From contig NZ_QJST01000015.1 of assembly GCF_003226255.1 (NCBI RefSeq), positions 1 to 64,000 of the forward strand: a DNA stretch of 64,000 nucleotides, written 5' to 3'. The notes beneath the pieces are model-generated. The model ran no database searches. It saw only the letters and a list, made by a program, of their open reading frames with translations, and was not told the DNA's origin. Numbering within the stretch: position 1 is the stretch's first letter; every line of letters starts with the position of its first letter. This DNA is from Idiomarina fontislapidosi (GTDB lineage: Bacteria; Pseudomonadota; Gammaproteobacteria; Enterobacterales; Alteromonadaceae). Below are positions 16,995 to 30,370 of the stretch, in pieces. Both the position numbers and the translations under genes were made by a program.

Positions 16995-17642
16995 ATGAGT
17001 TTGAAAGAAAAACTAGAGTATTTATTGGCACGGACTGATGGTTCGGTTCGTGCATCAATTTCGGACGAGCAAGTGGTTAAACTCGTCAAATTGGTTGAAT
17101 TGCTCGACAAATGGAACAAGGCGTATAATCTCACATCAGTTCGTGACCCGAATGAAATGCTCGCGAAACACATCGTCGATAGTTTGGTTGTCATGCCCCA
17201 CTTAAAGGGCGAACAGTTTATTGATGTTGGCACAGGTCCAGGGTTGCCTGGCTTGCCATTAGCGATTTGTATGCCAAACTGTGAGTTTGTGCTGTTGGAT
17301 AGCTTGGGCAAACGCATTCGTTTTATTCGACAAGTATGCCACGAGCTCAATATTACCAATGTAACAGCTGTGCAAAGCCGTGTTGAGGCGTATCAAACAC
17401 GCTTACACGATTTTGACGGTGTGTTAAGTAGAGCCTTTGCGTCGCTTAATGATATGCTTGCATGGTGTCATCATTTACCAAAGCCTTCAGGTTGTTTTTA
17501 CGCGCTAAAAGGCACGTATCCTGAGCAAGAGATCACCGATCTTGATCCACAGTTTGGTATTGACGACGTGCATCGATTATCGGTGCCTGGTTTGGAAGGC
17601 GAGCGACACATGGTTATTATCCGTCCAATTAACGCCCATTAA
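16995..17642 (+). CDS. rsmG: 16S rRNA G527 N7-methyltransferase
   Basis: Protein of 215 residues. It methylates G527 of 16S rRNA with SAM. The SAM-binding strand [17 protein letters not shown] lies at about residue 73, and the family pattern [12 protein letters not shown] near residue 40. The start is 3 bp after the mnmG stop, with its ribosome-binding site inside mnmG. Loss of this gene typically gives low-level streptomycin resistance. Nothing unusual is seen. Confidence 0.95.
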   Translation: MSLKEKLEYLLARTDGSVRASISDEQVVKLVKLVELLDKWNKAYNLTSVRDPNEMLAKHIVDSLVVMPHLKGEQFIDVGTGPGLPGLPLAICMPNCEFVLLDSLGKRIRFIRQVCHELNITNVTAVQSRVEAYQTRLHDFDGVLSRAFASLNDMLAWCHHLPKPSGCFYALKGTYPEQEITDLDPQFGIDDVHRLSVPGLEGERHMVIIRPINAH

Positions 17643-17662
17643 TAATAAGAGGTGATGCACCC

Positions 17663-18460
17663 GTGGCTACAACTATTGCGATAGCTAATCAAAAAGGCGG
17701 CGTAGGCAAAACCACCACCGCAGTGAACTTGGCCGCATCAATGGCGGCAACCAAGCGCAAAGTGTTGCTGATTGACCTCGATCCTCAGGGTAATGCGACG
17801 ATGGGTAGCGGTGTCGATAAATATGATGTCGATAACACCGTTTACGAGCTACTGGTGGACGAAAAGCCAGTTAAAGACGTTGTTGTCACCGATACCAATG
17901 GTAAGTACCACTTGATCGCTGCGAATTCAGACGTGACGGCAGCCGAGATTAAGTTAATGGAGTTTTTTGCGCGCGAAGTACGGCTTCGTAATGCGTTGAA
18001 AAGTGTGCAGGATGATTATGACTTTATTTTCATCGACTGCCCTCCTTCATTAAACATGCTGACAGTGAATGCAATGGCTGCAGCTGACTCTATTTTGGTA
18101 CCGATGCAGTGCGAGTATTATGCACTCGAGGGATTGACTGCTTTGATGGATACGATTAGACAGCTTGCCGAAGTCGTTAATCCGAGCCTGACAATCGAAG
18201 GCATTCTGCGTACCATGTATGATCCGCGCAATCGTCTTGCCAATGATGTATCAGAGCAGTTGAAACAACACTTTGGTGAAAAGGTCTATCGTACGGTGAT
18301 TCCACGTAACGTACGCTTGGCTGAAGCGCCTTCGTTTGGTGCGCCTGCTATGTATTATGATAAATCATCGACCGGCGCCAAAGCGTACTTGTCGTTAGCA
18401 GGTGAGATTATCCGACGCGCCGAAAAACGCGATAAAGAAGAACAAGCAGTCAATTCATAA
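17663..18460 (+). CDS. parA: Chromosome-partition ATPase ParA (Soj)
   Basis: Protein of 265 residues with a GTG start and AGAGGTG upstream. The deviant Walker A motif KGGVGKTTT lies near residues 11-19, the A' motif LLIDLDPQGN follows, and Walker B is FIFIDCPPSLNML. It dimerises with ATP, binds DNA non-specifically and moves ParB-parS complexes. It follows rsmG closely and precedes parB, the usual origin-linked order. Confidence 0.96.
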   Translation: MATTIAIANQKGGVGKTTTAVNLAASMAATKRKVLLIDLDPQGNATMGSGVDKYDVDNTVYELLVDEKPVKDVVVTDTNGKYHLIAANSDVTAAEIKLMEFFAREVRLRNALKSVQDDYDFIFIDCPPSLNMLTVNAMAAADSILVPMQCEYYALEGLTALMDTIRQLAEVVNPSLTIEGILRTMYDPRNRLANDVSEQLKQHFGEKVYRTVIPRNVRLAEAPSFGAPAMYYDKSSTGAKAYLSLAGEIIRRAEKRDKEEQAVNS

Positions 18461-18493
18461 AAAACGATTAGTAAGGGTTGGGGAAATAAACGT

Positions 18494-19390
18494 ATGTCGC
18501 CGAAGAAACGTGGTTTAGGTCGAGGATTAGACGCTTTATTGACGAGCAATTCGGCGAGTCAACAACGCCAAGATGGTCATCAAACGCAAGTTGAGGATGA
18601 TACTAATGCGTTGGTTAAGGGCGAACTGCAAAAGTTACCTATTGAGCAGCTAAAACCTGGGCGTTACCAACCCCGCAAAGATATGTCCCCTGAGGCACTT
18701 GAAGATCTCGCTGCCTCTGTCAAAGCACAAGGCATTATTCAGCCAATTGTCGTACGTATTGTGGCTGAAGATGAGTACGAGATTATCGCAGGTGAACGCC
18801 GTTGGCGCGCCGCTCAGTTGGCAAAACTGGAGCGTGTTCCATGTTTAGTCAAAGACGTGCCCGATGAGGCAGCTGTAGCGATCGCACTGATTGAGAACAT
18901 TCAACGTGAAGATCTCAATGCCATGGAAGAAGCGACAGCGCTGCAACGACTGCTTGATGAATTCAATATGACGCATCAAGACGTTGCTCAAGCTGTTGGT
19001 AAGTCACGTACCACAGTGACGAATTTACTCCGCCTCAATAATTTGGAATCTAGTGTTAAGTTATTACTTGAACGCGGTGACATTGAATTAGGTCATGCGA
19101 AACTATTACTAGCGCTCGAAGGCGAGCAACAAGCCACTGTGGCTCAGCATATCGCAGCAAAAGATATGACTGTGCGTGAAGCGGAAAAACTTGTGCGTAA
19201 AACTATCGAGCCTCCCAAACAACAAGACAAACCCAAACCGGATGCCGATATTGAGCGTTTGGAGACGTCGCTCTCAGAACGTCTTGGCGCTAAGGTATCG
19301 ATCAATCATGGAAGAAAGGGCAAGGGTAAGGTCGTCATCAATTACACTAACTTAGACGAGTTAGATGGCATATTAGCGCACATAAAATAG
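18494..19390 (+). CDS. parB: Chromosome-partition protein ParB (Spo0J)
   Basis: Protein of 298 residues. The N-terminus K-K-R-G-L-G-R-G-L-D-A-L-L contacts ParA. The CTPase/ParB-N domain has QPRKDMSPEALEDLA and the GERRWRAAQL box, followed by ENIQREDLN and the helix-turn-helix QDVAQAVGKSRTTVTNLLRL. A C-terminal dimer domain follows. It loads on parS and slides as a CTP-driven clamp. I saw no canonical parS in this window, so the sites presumably lie elsewhere nearby. Confidence 0.96.
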   Translation: MSPKKRGLGRGLDALLTSNSASQQRQDGHQTQVEDDTNALVKGELQKLPIEQLKPGRYQPRKDMSPEALEDLAASVKAQGIIQPIVVRIVAEDEYEIIAGERRWRAAQLAKLERVPCLVKDVPDEAAVAIALIENIQREDLNAMEEATALQRLLDEFNMTHQDVAQAVGKSRTTVTNLLRLNNLESSVKLLLERGDIELGHAKLLLALEGEQQATVAQHIAAKDMTVREAEKLVRKTIEPPKQQDKPKPDADIERLETSLSERLGAKVSINHGRKGKGKVVINYTNLDELDGILAHIK

Positions 19391-19456
19391 GCCTGTTGTC
19401 ACATTTGTAACGGGTATGTTAAGTAGCATTAAACTCAAAGGCTGTAGCCAAATTTG

Positions 19457-19485
19457 TTTGCATTTAGCAGGCAGATCTTTATACT
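19457..19485 (+). promoter_or_regulatory. Probable sigma-70 promoter of the atp operon
   Basis: TTTGCA (19457-19462) and TATACT (19480-19485) are separated by 17 bp, close to the consensus. They lie in the gap between parB and atpI, about 67 bp before the atpI start. It is the only good promoter in that gap. Confidence 0.65.
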
Positions 19486-19551
19486 AGCGCGAGTTTAATT
19501 GCGCCTGTTTAAAAATAGGTCAACAACCAAATTTTGATAAAAGGTTCAATA

Positions 19552-19938
19552 GTGACTCAGCCCCTTGCTTTGGCAGGAAAAAAACTCGCACGAAAAACGG
19601 TTTTGAGTCAGTTAGTTGTGTCGTTAGGCACAGCCATTGTAGCCTTTTTAGTTGGTCAAACAGATGCTGCAACAGCAGCTTTTATGGGTAGTTTATCGGC
19701 AATCATACCCAATGCTCTGTTTGGCTGGATTGCGTTTAGATATGCGGGCGCAAGAGCAAATCAACAAGTGGTCAAGAGCTTCTTTGTTGGTGAAGGCGTT
19801 AAGCTGATACTTACAGCAGTAATGTTAAGTTTAGTTTTACTGCTTACAGATTCTAATGCATTGTGGTTACTTGTAGGCTTTATTTTAGCCGTAGTTGCAC
19901 AGTGGATTGCACCGATTTTGTTTTTAAAATCAACGTAA
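19552..19938 (+). CDS. atpI: ATP synthase protein I
   Basis: Protein of 128 residues with four hydrophobic segments, matching AtpI/UncI, a helper for c-ring assembly. The GTG at 19552 is chosen because AAAAGG lies seven bases upstream; an earlier TTG in the same frame has no such signal. It is the first gene of the atp operon and 12 bp before atpB. Confidence 0.85.
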   Translation: MTQPLALAGKKLARKTVLSQLVVSLGTAIVAFLVGQTDAATAAFMGSLSAIIPNALFGWIAFRYAGARANQQVVKSFFVGEGVKLILTAVMLSLVLLLTDSNALWLLVGFILAVVAQWIAPILFLKST

Positions 19939-20748
<810 letters not shown>

Positions 20749-20787
20749 GTTTTGTTTTACTTTTATTTTTTAACTTTAATCTACTGA

Positions 20788-21060
<273 letters not shown>

Positions 21061-21097
21061 GCGCGATTCGACGGTCACCAAATAAAGGAGGTCCGTT

Positions 21098-21568
21098 GTG
21101 GATATCAACGCTACTATAATTGGACAATCGATCGCGTTCGCCGTGTTCGTGTGGTTCTGCATGAAGTTCGTGTGGCCACCGATCATCAACGCAATTGAAG
21201 AGCGTCAGAAGAAAATTGCTGATGGTCTCAATGCTGGTGAACGTGCTCAAAAAGATTTAGAGAAAGCCCAGGAAGACATCGCTGAACAGCTTAAAGAGGC
21301 TAAACAGCAAGCGGCTGAAATCATTGAACAGGCTAAAAAGCGTGGCGCTAAAATCGTCGAAGACGAGACTCAGCGTGGACACGAAGAGCGCGAGAAAATC
21401 GTCGCGTCTGGTCATGAAGAAGTCGAAGCTGAACGCCATCGCGCTCGTGAAGAGTTGCGTAAGCAAGTCGCTGTACTGGCGGTTACTGGTGCTCAGAAAA
21501 TTATTGAGCGTGAAATTGATGAGAACGCTCATCGCGACATCGTTGAAAAACTGGTCGCTGAACTTTAA
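21098..21568 (+). CDS. atpF: ATP synthase F0 subunit b
   Basis: Protein of 156 residues with a GTG start after a strong AAAGGAGG. One N-terminal membrane helix (about residues 5-25) is followed by a long charged, Ala/Glu/Lys/Arg-rich coiled coil that forms the peripheral stalk. The C-terminus binds the delta subunit encoded next. The length equals that of E. coli. Confidence 0.96.
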   Translation: MDINATIIGQSIAFAVFVWFCMKFVWPPIINAIEERQKKIADGLNAGERAQKDLEKAQEDIAEQLKEAKQQAAEIIEQAKKRGAKIVEDETQRGHEEREKIVASGHEEVEAERHRAREELRKQVAVLAVTGAQKIIEREIDENAHRDIVEKLVAEL

Positions 21569-21585
21569 TCAAGGGGTTTGAGCTT

Positions 21586-22119
21586 ATGTCAGAACTGACT
21601 ACTGTCGCTCGCCCCTACGCAAAAGCAGCTTTTGATTTTGCTTTGCAACAAGGAGCGCTCGATAAGTGGGCCGAGATGTTGTCTTTCGCCGCTTCAGTGG
21701 CAAAAGATGACCGTATGGCGAGCTTTTTGAGCAGCTCTGCTACCGTTGGTCGCACGAGTGAAGTGTTTATCGGAGTATGCGGTGACGCATTAACCGAACA
21801 AGCACAGAATCTTATTAAGGTGATGGCAGAAAACGAACGTTTAACTGCCCTTCCAGCGGTGTTGGAACAATTTAACGTGCTCCGTGCAGATTACGAGAAG
21901 GAAATTGTCGTAGATGTAACTGGCGCGGTCGAAATGTCGGATGCTCAGAAAACTGAGCTTTCTAAGGCACTCGAAGCACGTTTGCAACGCAAAATTAAGC
22001 TGAACTGCAGTGTAGATGCGTCAATGATTGGCGGATTAACCATTCAAGCAGGCGATACCGTTATTGACGGTTCTCTGCGTGGCAAGCTAGAACGTCTTGC
22101 CTATGCACTGCAATCCTAA
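21586..22119 (+). CDS. atpH: ATP synthase F1 subunit delta
   Basis: Protein of 177 residues. It opens with [12 protein letters not shown], the typical delta N-terminus, and ends with the conserved [23 protein letters not shown] block. It links the F1 head to the b-subunit stalk. It is 17 bp after atpF and 14 bp before atpA. Confidence 0.96.
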   Translation: MSELTTVARPYAKAAFDFALQQGALDKWAEMLSFAASVAKDDRMASFLSSSATVGRTSEVFIGVCGDALTEQAQNLIKVMAENERLTALPAVLEQFNVLRADYEKEIVVDVTGAVEMSDAQKTELSKALEARLQRKIKLNCSVDASMIGGLTIQAGDTVIDGSLRGKLERLAYALQS

Positions 22120-22133
22120 TTGGGGACTTGAGC

Positions 22134-23675
22134 ATGCAACTGAATTCAAATGAAATCGCAGAACTAATCAAAGAGCGTATTGAGAAGTTCGAAGTCACCA
22201 GCGAAGCGCGTAACGAAGGTACCATCATGTCTGTACAAGACGGTATCATTCGCGTTCACGGCCTTGCAGACTGCTTGCAAGGTGAGATGATTGAGCTTCC
22301 TGGAAACCGCTACGCTATCGCATTGAACCTTGAGCGTGACTCTGTTGGTGCGGTTGTAATGGGCCCTTATGCTGACTTGCAAGAGGGTGTAAAAGTTAAA
22401 TCTACGGGTCGTATCCTCGAAGTACCTGTTGGTAACAAGTTGCTTGGTCGTGTAGTTAACACGCTAGGTCAACCTATCGACGGTAAAGGTCCTATCGAAG
22501 CTGAAGGTTACGAGCCTGTTGAAAAGATTGCACCGGGTGTTATCGATCGTCAATCAGTTGATGAGCCAGTACAAACCGGCTACAAATCAATTGACTCGAT
22601 GATTCCAGTCGGCCGTGGTCAGCGTGAGTTGATCATCGGTGACCGTCAGACTGGTAAAACAGCACTGGCAGTTGACGCAATCATCAACCAGAAAAACTCT
22701 GGTATTAAGTGTGTTTACGTCGCAATCGGTCAGAAAAACTCAACTATCTCTGCAGTTGTTCGTAAGTTAGAAGAGCACGGCGCAATGGAAAACACCATTG
22801 TTGTAGCAGCTTCTGCTTCTGAATCAGCAGCGCTTCAGTATTTGTCAGCATATTCTGGCTGTACTATGGGCGAGTTCTTCCGTGACCGCGGTGAAGACGC
22901 GCTTATTATCTATGATGACTTGTCTAAGCAAGCAGTTGCTTACCGTCAAATCTCATTGCTTCTTCGCCGTCCACCAGGTCGTGAAGCATTCCCTGGTGAT
23001 GTTTTCTATCTACACTCGCGTCTACTTGAGCGTGCTGCTCGTGTTAACGCTGACTACGTAGAAAAGCACACTAACGGTGAAGTGAAAGGTAAGACCGGTT
23101 CTTTGACTGCGTTACCTATCATTGAAACACAAGCGGGTGACGTATCTGCGTTCGTACCGACTAACGTGATTTCAATCACTGACGGTCAGATCTTCCTTGA
23201 AACTGACCTGTTTAACTCAGGTATTCGCCCAGCGGTTAACGCGGGTATCTCAGTTTCTCGTGTCGGTGGTGCTGCACAGACTAAAATCATCAAGAAACTA
23301 GGTGGCGGTATCCGTCTTGCCTTGGCGCAGTATCGTGAATTGGCGGCATTCGCTCAGTTCGCATCTGACCTTGATGAGTCTACTCGTGCTCAACTTGAGC
23401 ATGGTCAGCGCGTTACCGAGTTGATGAAGCAAAAGCAATATAAGCCAATGAGCGTTGCTCAAATGGCTGTATCAATTTACGCCGTTGAGAAAGGCTTCCT
23501 GAAAGATGTGGCTATCGACAAAATCATGGATTTTGAAGAGTCTCTACAATCATTCATGGCGAGCGAGTTCTCTGAGCTGATGGCTGAAATTGATAAAACC
23601 GGAAACTATAACGACGACATCGATAGCCAATTGAAAGCGGCACTTGAGAAATTCAAGCAAACGCAATCATGGTAA
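22134..23675 (+). CDS. atpA: ATP synthase F1 subunit alpha
   Basis: Protein of 513 residues from the ATG at 22134, with GGGGA upstream; a TTG two codons earlier is rejected. The P-loop is [10 protein letters not shown] and the signature region [18 protein letters not shown], as in other F-type alpha subunits. It binds nucleotide at non-catalytic sites. Its length equals the E. coli subunit. Confidence 0.97.
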   Translation: MQLNSNEIAELIKERIEKFEVTSEARNEGTIMSVQDGIIRVHGLADCLQGEMIELPGNRYAIALNLERDSVGAVVMGPYADLQEGVKVKSTGRILEVPVGNKLLGRVVNTLGQPIDGKGPIEAEGYEPVEKIAPGVIDRQSVDEPVQTGYKSIDSMIPVGRGQRELIIGDRQTGKTALAVDAIINQKNSGIKCVYVAIGQKNSTISAVVRKLEEHGAMENTIVVAASASESAALQYLSAYSGCTMGEFFRDRGEDALIIYDDLSKQAVAYRQISLLLRRPPGREAFPGDVFYLHSRLLERAARVNADYVEKHTNGEVKGKTGSLTALPIIETQAGDVSAFVPTNVISITDGQIFLETDLFNSGIRPAVNAGISVSRVGGAAQTKIIKKLGGGIRLALAQYRELAAFAQFASDLDESTRAQLEHGQRVTELMKQKQYKPMSVAQMAVSIYAVEKGFLKDVAIDKIMDFEESLQSFMASEFSELMAEIDKTGNYNDDIDSQLKAALEKFKQTQSW

Positions 23676-23730
23676 TTGGCGGTGGCCGCTAACAAGCGGC
23701 CATTTGTCGTTGAGTTAAAGGAGAATCATC

Positions 23731-24597
23731 ATGGCCAGCGGTAAAGAGATAAAGACACAGATCTCGAGTATCGGCAATACTCAGAAGATCACTAGCGCTA
23801 TGGAAATGGTGGCTGCGTCTAAAATGAAAAAGGCGCAGGAACGCATGGACGAAAGTCGTCCTTATGCGGACACCATTCGCAAAGTGATTGGTCATGTCGC
23901 ACGCGGAAACATCGAGTACCGTCATCCATTTATGGAAGAACGCGAAGTGAAACGTGTGGGCTACATTGTGATTTCTACCGACCGCGGTTTATGTGGTGGC
24001 CTTAACTCGAACGAGTTTAAAGCCGTAGCAAAACACGCAAATGAGTGGAAAGAGCAAGGCGTTGAGGCCGATTTTGCTGCTATCGGAAGTAAAGCAACAG
24101 GTTTCTTCAAACGTTTTGGCGGTAAGTTACAAGCCCAAGTATCGGGGTTAGGTGACAAGCCAGAACTTAAGGAGATTACCGGTTCAGTTCAAATTATGTT
24201 GGACGCTTTTGAAGAAGGTAAGATCGACCGCTTGTACGTGGTGTACAACAAGTTTGTTAACACCATGACACAAGAGCCGACCATTCACCAGTTGCTGCCA
24301 TTGCCGCAAGCAGGAAAGGACGAAAATGTCCAAACGGGTAGCTGGGACTACTTGTACGAGCCAAACCCTGAAAGCATTCTCGACACGCTTATCCGTCGAT
24401 ATGTTGAGACCCAGGTGTATCAGGGTGTTGTAGATAACTTCGCCAGTGAGCAAGCTGCTCGTATGATTGCGATGAAAGCTGCAACTGACAATGCTGAAGA
24501 CCTTATTGATAAACTTCAGCTGCAGTACAACAAAGCTCGTCAGGCAGCGATTACGCAAGAAATTTCGGAAATCGTCTCCGGCGCCGAAGCGGTATAA
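23731..24597 (+). CDS. atpG: ATP synthase F1 subunit gamma
   Basis: Protein of 288 residues, the usual length, with AAAGGAG before the ATG. The N-terminal helix ([20 protein letters not shown]) and the C-terminal helix ([20 protein letters not shown]) form the rotating shaft, and the central DRGLCGGLN block is conserved. It couples rotation of the c-ring to the catalytic head. Confidence 0.97.
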   Translation: MASGKEIKTQISSIGNTQKITSAMEMVAASKMKKAQERMDESRPYADTIRKVIGHVARGNIEYRHPFMEEREVKRVGYIVISTDRGLCGGLNSNEFKAVAKHANEWKEQGVEADFAAIGSKATGFFKRFGGKLQAQVSGLGDKPELKEITGSVQIMLDAFEEGKIDRLYVVYNKFVNTMTQEPTIHQLLPLPQAGKDENVQTGSWDYLYEPNPESILDTLIRRYVETQVYQGVVDNFASEQAARMIAMKAATDNAEDLIDKLQLQYNKARQAAITQEISEIVSGAEAV

Positions 24598-24620
24598 CGC
24601 GGCAACGGTAAAAGAATTGA

Positions 24621-26024
<1,404 letters not shown>

Positions 26025-26041
26025 CCAACTGGGAGGTTTAA

Positions 26042-26458
26042 ATGGCGACACAAACGTTAAATCTGGAAGTCGTTAGCGCAGAACGTCGGTTATTTACCGG
26101 CGTTGTGCAAACGGTCCAGGTGTCGGGTAGCGAAGGTGAATTGGGTATTTACCCAGGTCACGCACCTTTACTGACCAAAATCAAGCCAGGTATGGTTCGA
26201 TTTGTGAGTGAGGAAGGTCAAGAAGAACTGCTGTATGTTGCCGGTGGTGTTCTTGAAGTGCAGCCAGGTCAGGTGATTGTACTTGCTGATGTTGCAGTAC
26301 GTGGTGATGAATTGGACGAGCAAGAAGCGGAAGCGGCACGTAAGCGTGCGGAAGAGGCCATTGCAGATTCCGGTTCAGACATGACGTATGCTGAAGCAAT
26401 TGCGGAATTATCACGTGCAATGGCGCAGCTTGAGGTTATTCGTAAGCTCAGACGTTAA
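26042..26458 (+). CDS. atpC: ATP synthase F1 subunit epsilon
   Basis: Protein of 138 residues with GGGAGG before the ATG. An N-terminal beta sandwich ([10 protein letters not shown]...[11 protein letters not shown]) is followed by a C-terminal two-helix hairpin rich in Ala and Glu, which acts as the rotation brake. It is the last gene of the operon and is followed by a strong terminator. Confidence 0.96.
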   Translation: MATQTLNLEVVSAERRLFTGVVQTVQVSGSEGELGIYPGHAPLLTKIKPGMVRFVSEEGQEELLYVAGGVLEVQPGQVIVLADVAVRGDELDEQEAEAARKRAEEAIADSGSDMTYAEAIAELSRAMAQLEVIRKLRR

Positions 26459-26480
26459 AAATTAGCAAAAAAGCGTTTAA

Positions 26481-26514
26481 AAGGCCTTGTTGTCGGTACA
26501 ACAAGGCCTTTTTT
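26481..26514 (+). terminator. Rho-independent terminator of the atp operon
   Basis: AAGGCCTTGTTGT (26481-26493) pairs perfectly with ACAACAAGGCCTT (26498-26510) around a 4-base loop, followed by a run of Ts. This is a 13-bp perfect stem, 22 bp after the atpC stop. Confidence 0.93.
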
Positions 26515-26570
26515 GTATGTAGAATATGGGTAAATCTCAACAAATGAATAACAGTAAGGGTGCAATGCAT

Positions 26571-27938
26571 ATGAAGCTTCGCGTAGTCATTTTGGCAGCA
26601 GGCAAAGGAACAAGGATGCGTTCAAGTCTTCCAAAAGTATTACATACGGTGGCCCATAAGCCGATGGTGCAGCATGTTATTGATTGCGCAAAGCGCCTTA
26701 ATCCTCATGCCATTAATCTTGTTTATGGTCATGGTGGGGAGCTATTAAAAGAAGCCATTAATGATGCATCTTTGCACTGGAATGAACAAAAGGAGCAACT
26801 CGGCACGGGTCATGCTGTTCAGCAAGTGAGCGATGAATTGCAAGCCGATGAAAAAGTGGCGATCTTATACGGTGATGTTCCTTTATTGAAGCCTGAAACA
26901 CTTGAGCAGCTCCTTGTAGCAAGCTCACAAACCGATTTAGGTTTGTTGACGATGAAACTGGACGATCCCACCGGCTATGGGCGGATTATTCGTGATGAGT
27001 CAGGTCATGTAACTGGAATCGTCGAGCAAAAAGACGCAAATCCAGAGCAGCTAAGTGTTAATGAAGTGAATACCGGTATCATGGTAGCCTCAGGTGATGC
27101 GCTCAAGCGGTGGTTAAGTGCCCTCTCTAACGATAACGCTCAGGGCGAATACTATCTTACTGATATTGTCGCAATGGCGGCGTCAGAGAATGTACAGATT
27201 GCGTCGACTCATCCGAGTGAAACAACCGAAGTCGAAGGTGCGAATAATCGTATTCAACTTGCGGCTCTAGAACGTGCGTATCAGCGTCGTGTTGCCGAGC
27301 GACTGATGACCGAGGGCGTTACCTTGATGGACCCTACTCGATTCGACTGCCGCGGAACAATCACCGTCGGCAATGATGTGGTGATTGATGTTAACGTGGT
27401 GCTTGAAGGCGATGTTGAACTCGAAGACGGTGTTGTAATCGAACCAAATACCGTTATTCGAAATAGTCGGATTGGCAAGAACACCCGCATTAAAGCGAAC
27501 AGCCATATTGAAGACGCACAGATAAAAACCGGTTGCCAAGTTGGTCCTTTCGCGCGCTTACGTCCAGGGGCTATCCTCGAGAATGGTGCGCAAGTAGGTA
27601 ATTTTGTTGAAATGAAAAAATCACGTTTAGGTGAAGGCTCGAAAGCCAGTCACTTAACCTATTTAGGTGATGCGGAAGTCGGCCGCAATGCAAATATTGG
27701 CGCGGGCACCATCACCTGCAATTATGATGGTGTTAATAAATCGAAAACAATTATTGGCGATGGTGCGTTCATCGGCTCAAATAGTTCGTTAGTAGCGCCA
27801 GTAACCATAGGCAAGGATGCAACGGTTGGCGCTGGCTCAGTGATTACACGGGATATTGATGATCGCCACTTGGCAGTCGCTCGTGGAAAGCAAAGAAATA
27901 TTGATGGCTGGCAACGACCCAAAAAGAAGGAACAATAA
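26571..27938 (+). CDS. glmU: Bifunctional UDP-GlcNAc pyrophosphorylase / GlcN-1-P acetyltransferase
   Basis: Protein of 455 residues from the ATG at 26571, which has AAGGG ten bases upstream and gives the family N-terminus [16 protein letters not shown]; ATGs 6-45 bp earlier would add a tail no homologue has. The N-terminal uridylyltransferase has the LAAGKGTRM nucleotide loop and Y-G-D-V-P. The C-terminal left-handed beta-helix (hexapeptide repeats, [13 protein letters not shown]) carries the acetyltransferase. It makes UDP-GlcNAc for peptidoglycan and LPS. glmS starts 2 bp after its stop. Confidence 0.96.
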   Translation: MKLRVVILAAGKGTRMRSSLPKVLHTVAHKPMVQHVIDCAKRLNPHAINLVYGHGGELLKEAINDASLHWNEQKEQLGTGHAVQQVSDELQADEKVAILYGDVPLLKPETLEQLLVASSQTDLGLLTMKLDDPTGYGRIIRDESGHVTGIVEQKDANPEQLSVNEVNTGIMVASGDALKRWLSALSNDNAQGEYYLTDIVAMAASENVQIASTHPSETTEVEGANNRIQLAALERAYQRRVAERLMTEGVTLMDPTRFDCRGTITVGNDVVIDVNVVLEGDVELEDGVVIEPNTVIRNSRIGKNTRIKANSHIEDAQIKTGCQVGPFARLRPGAILENGAQVGNFVEMKKSRLGEGSKASHLTYLGDAEVGRNANIGAGTITCNYDGVNKSKTIIGDGAFIGSNSSLVAPVTIGKDATVGAGSVITRDIDDRHLAVARGKQRNIDGWQRPKKKEQ

Positions 27939-27940
27939 TT

Positions 27941-29773
27941 ATGTGCGGTATTGTAGGAGCGACGTCGGAACGACGTGTTAGCGGAATTTTACTAGAAGGT
28001 CTAAAACGACTTGAGTATCGTGGTTACGACTCGGCTGGTATTGCTGTTATTGATAAGTCGCAGCATTTACAGACGATTAAACGTACCGGCAAAGTACAAG
28101 CATTAGCGGATGCCATTGATGAAACCCCTGTTGATGGCACTATTGGTATTGCGCATACGCGTTGGGCCACCCATGGTGGCGTGACCGAGCGTAATGCCCA
28201 CCCTCACCTATCAGAACACGAAATTGCAGTGGTGCATAACGGCATCATCGAAAACCATGAGACTTTACGTGAGCAATTACAAGCGTTGGGTTACGAGTTT
28301 GTAAGCCAGACTGACACCGAAGTAATTGCTCACCTGATCCACCATGAGCGCAAGACCCACAACGATTTGCTTGATGCCTTAAAAGCAGCGGTAAGGCAGC
28401 TCGAGGGTGCCTATGGCACTGTGGTGATGGACACTAAAGACCCAGAACGACTGGTTGTTGCTCGTTCAGGAAGCCCGCTTGTTATCGGTGTTGGTATTGG
28501 TGAAAACTTTGTTGCTTCGGATCAGTTAGCGTTGCTCCCTGTCACGCGCAAGTTTATTTACCTTGAAGAAGGTGATGTAGCGGACATTAACCGCTCTGAT
28601 ATCAAGATCTACGATAGTGCTAACGAAGCCGTTGAGCGCGAAGTCATTGATTCTGATGTCAATTACGATGCGGGTGGTAAAGGCCAATATCGTCACTTCA
28701 TGCTAAAAGAAATTCATGAGCAACCTATCGCTGTGCGTAATGCGTTGGAAGGTCGTCTATCGGAAACGACAGTGCTTGATGATGCGTTTGGCGAAGGCGC
28801 TGCGGACTTGTTTAAAACCATTGAGCATGTCCAGATTATTGCCTGTGGCACCAGTTATCATGCTGGAATGGTGGCTAAGTATTGGCTCGAATCAATGGCA
28901 AATATCTCGTGTAATGTCGAGATCGCATCTGAATTTAGATACCGCCAGTCGTTCGTCCGCCCTAACAGTTTGCTCGTGACCATTTCGCAAAGTGGCGAAA
29001 CCGCCGATACATTGGCTGCACTTCGTCTTTCAAAAGAAATGGGCTATCGCGGCAGCTTGACGATTTGTAACGTGGCAACGTCATCTATGGTGCGTGAATC
29101 CGATCTTGCATTTATGACACGTGCTGGTGCAGAAATCGGCGTGGCATCAACCAAGGCGTTTACTACCCAGCTTACTGGTTTATTGATGCTTACCGTGGCG
29201 ATTGGTAAGTACCGTGGTATGAATGAACAACAGCAAGCAGCTATCGTGAAGGCGCTGCAAACACTGCCAGCTAAGCTTGAGGAAGCAGTCGAGTTGGACA
29301 CTGAAATCGAGGCACTTGCCCCCGATTTCGCCAGCAAAGACCACAGCCTGTTCTTAGGTCGCGGTAACCAGTACCCCATTGCGATGGAAGGTGCCTTGAA
29401 GCTTAAAGAGATCTCGTATATTCACGCTGAGGCATATGCAGCGGGTGAGCTTAAGCATGGTCCATTAGCACTGATCGACGAAGAAATGCCGGTTATCGTC
29501 GTTGCACCTAACAACGAGTTGCTCGAGAAGCTTAAATCAAATGTTGAAGAAGTGCGCGCCCGTGGCGGCATTATGTATGTGTTCTCTGATAAGAACGCAC
29601 GCTTTACCAGTGATGACACGATGAACGTTTTAAATGTTTGTCACTGCGATGAAGTCATTGCGCCTATCGTGTACACCATTCCTCTGCAGTTGTTGTCGTA
29701 CTACGTGGCCATCATTAAAGGCACGGATGTCGATCAACCAAGAAACCTTGCGAAGTCAGTGACGGTTGAATAA
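27941..29773 (+). CDS. glmS: Glutamine-fructose-6-phosphate aminotransferase (isomerizing)
   Basis: Protein of 610 residues. Cys2, in MCGIVGA, is the glutaminase nucleophile. Two SIS domains follow ([22 protein letters not shown]) and the conserved end LAKSVTVE. It makes glucosamine-6-phosphate, the first step toward UDP-GlcNAc. The last ~60 bases are the binding site of TnsD, and a Tn7-family transposon has inserted 25 bp past the stop without altering the protein. Confidence 0.97.
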   Translation: MCGIVGATSERRVSGILLEGLKRLEYRGYDSAGIAVIDKSQHLQTIKRTGKVQALADAIDETPVDGTIGIAHTRWATHGGVTERNAHPHLSEHEIAVVHNGIIENHETLREQLQALGYEFVSQTDTEVIAHLIHHERKTHNDLLDALKAAVRQLEGAYGTVVMDTKDPERLVVARSGSPLVIGVGIGENFVASDQLALLPVTRKFIYLEEGDVADINRSDIKIYDSANEAVEREVIDSDVNYDAGGKGQYRHFMLKEIHEQPIAVRNALEGRLSETTVLDDAFGEGAADLFKTIEHVQIIACGTSYHAGMVAKYWLESMANISCNVEIASEFRYRQSFVRPNSLLVTISQSGETADTLAALRLSKEMGYRGSLTICNVATSSMVRESDLAFMTRAGAEIGVASTKAFTTQLTGLLMLTVAIGKYRGMNEQQQAAIVKALQTLPAKLEEAVELDTEIEALAPDFASKDHSLFLGRGNQYPIAMEGALKLKEISYIHAEAYAAGELKHGPLALIDEEMPVIVVAPNNELLEKLKSNVEEVRARGGIMYVFSDKNARFTSDDTMNVLNVCHCDEVIAPIVYTIPLQLLSYYVAIIKGTDVDQPRNLAKSVTVE

Positions 29774-29793
29774 CCGTCACTGAGTTTGAGGGT

Positions 29794-29798
29794 GTGGC
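29794..29798. repeat. Target-site duplication, left copy
   Basis: GTGGC is repeated exactly at 44361-44365 on the far side of the transposon. A 5-bp duplication is the hallmark of Tn7-type transposition. Confidence 0.93.
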
Positions 29799-29869
29799 TG
29801 TCGGCGTACATTAAAGTTCTTAATAAACATTAAAGATCTTAAATGAGACATTAAAGTTATTAAATTCTT
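29799..29869. repeat. Right (glmS-proximal) transposon end with three TnsB-type sites
   Basis: ACATTAAAG recurs at 29808, 29827 and 29848, each followed by T/A-rich sequence of the form nTnTTAA. The roughly 20-bp spacing means overlapping sites, as in Tn7R. Tn7R has four such sites; I can see three clear ones here. Confidence 0.85.
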
Positions 29870-29885
29870 GCTAGTGGAGATTTTA

Positions 29886-30284
29886 ATGTCAATTACCATA
29901 CCTAAAAAGAATTCTCCTGACTCTGAGTTTGAGGTTCTGTGGCAACTTTGTCGAAAGATTGGAAGTGGAACTACAAGAGATGTTTATGATATTCCAGATC
30001 ATGACCTTGTTTTAAAGGTGGTCAAAGTGCCATCTCATTTGACCAATTGGAACGAAATTGTCCTGTATCAGATGAAATCACATCTGAATGAACTTGGTGA
30101 AATTTCATCATGGAGCCGTTCAGGGAAGTTTCTGGTAATGGAAAAGCTAAGAGATTTGGATAAGACTGAGTGGAGCCGTTACACAATCCCTTCATACTTG
30201 ACCGACAGGAAAATAATAAACTACGGTAAAAATTCCTCAGGCGTAATTAAAGCTCGTGATTACGGAACCATTAAGCGAAGGTAG
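29886..30284 (+). CDS. Kinase-fold mini-protein (cargo)
   Basis: Protein of 132 residues from the ATG at 29886 (GGAGA upstream); a TTG 18 bp earlier falls on the transposon end. It begins with a protein-kinase-like N-lobe: a glycine-rich loop (KIGSGTTRDVYDI), a lysine strand (LVLKVVK), an acidic helix residue (W-N-E-I) and a hinge-like FLVMEKL. The end, INYGKNSSGVIKARDYGT, resembles the N...D-x-G metal-binding part of small kinases, but the catalytic H-x-D loop is missing between. It is a compact or degenerate kinase relative of unknown substrate. Similar mini-kinases occur in phages and plasmids, as I recall. Confidence 0.55.
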   Translation: MSITIPKKNSPDSEFEVLWQLCRKIGSGTTRDVYDIPDHDLVLKVVKVPSHLTNWNEIVLYQMKSHLNELGEISSWSRSGKFLVMEKLRDLDKTEWSRYTIPSYLTDRKIINYGKNSSGVIKARDYGTIKRR

Positions 30285-30347
30285 AGCGTGATAGTGTGTT
30301 GCCAATTTGTCAGAAATATATTTATTTTTAGTTCGATTAGAAAGGTT

Positions 30348-30365
30348 GAGGGCGAAAACGCCCTC
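30348..30365 (-). terminator. Stem-loop after the 48-residue gene
   Basis: GAGGGCG (30348-30354) pairs with CGCCCTC (30359-30365) around AAAA, giving a perfect 7-bp GC-rich stem five bases past the stop of the small minus-strand gene. The following T content is modest. It may also stop rightward transcription of the kinase-like gene. Confidence 0.6.
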
Positions 30366-30370
30366 ATTCG

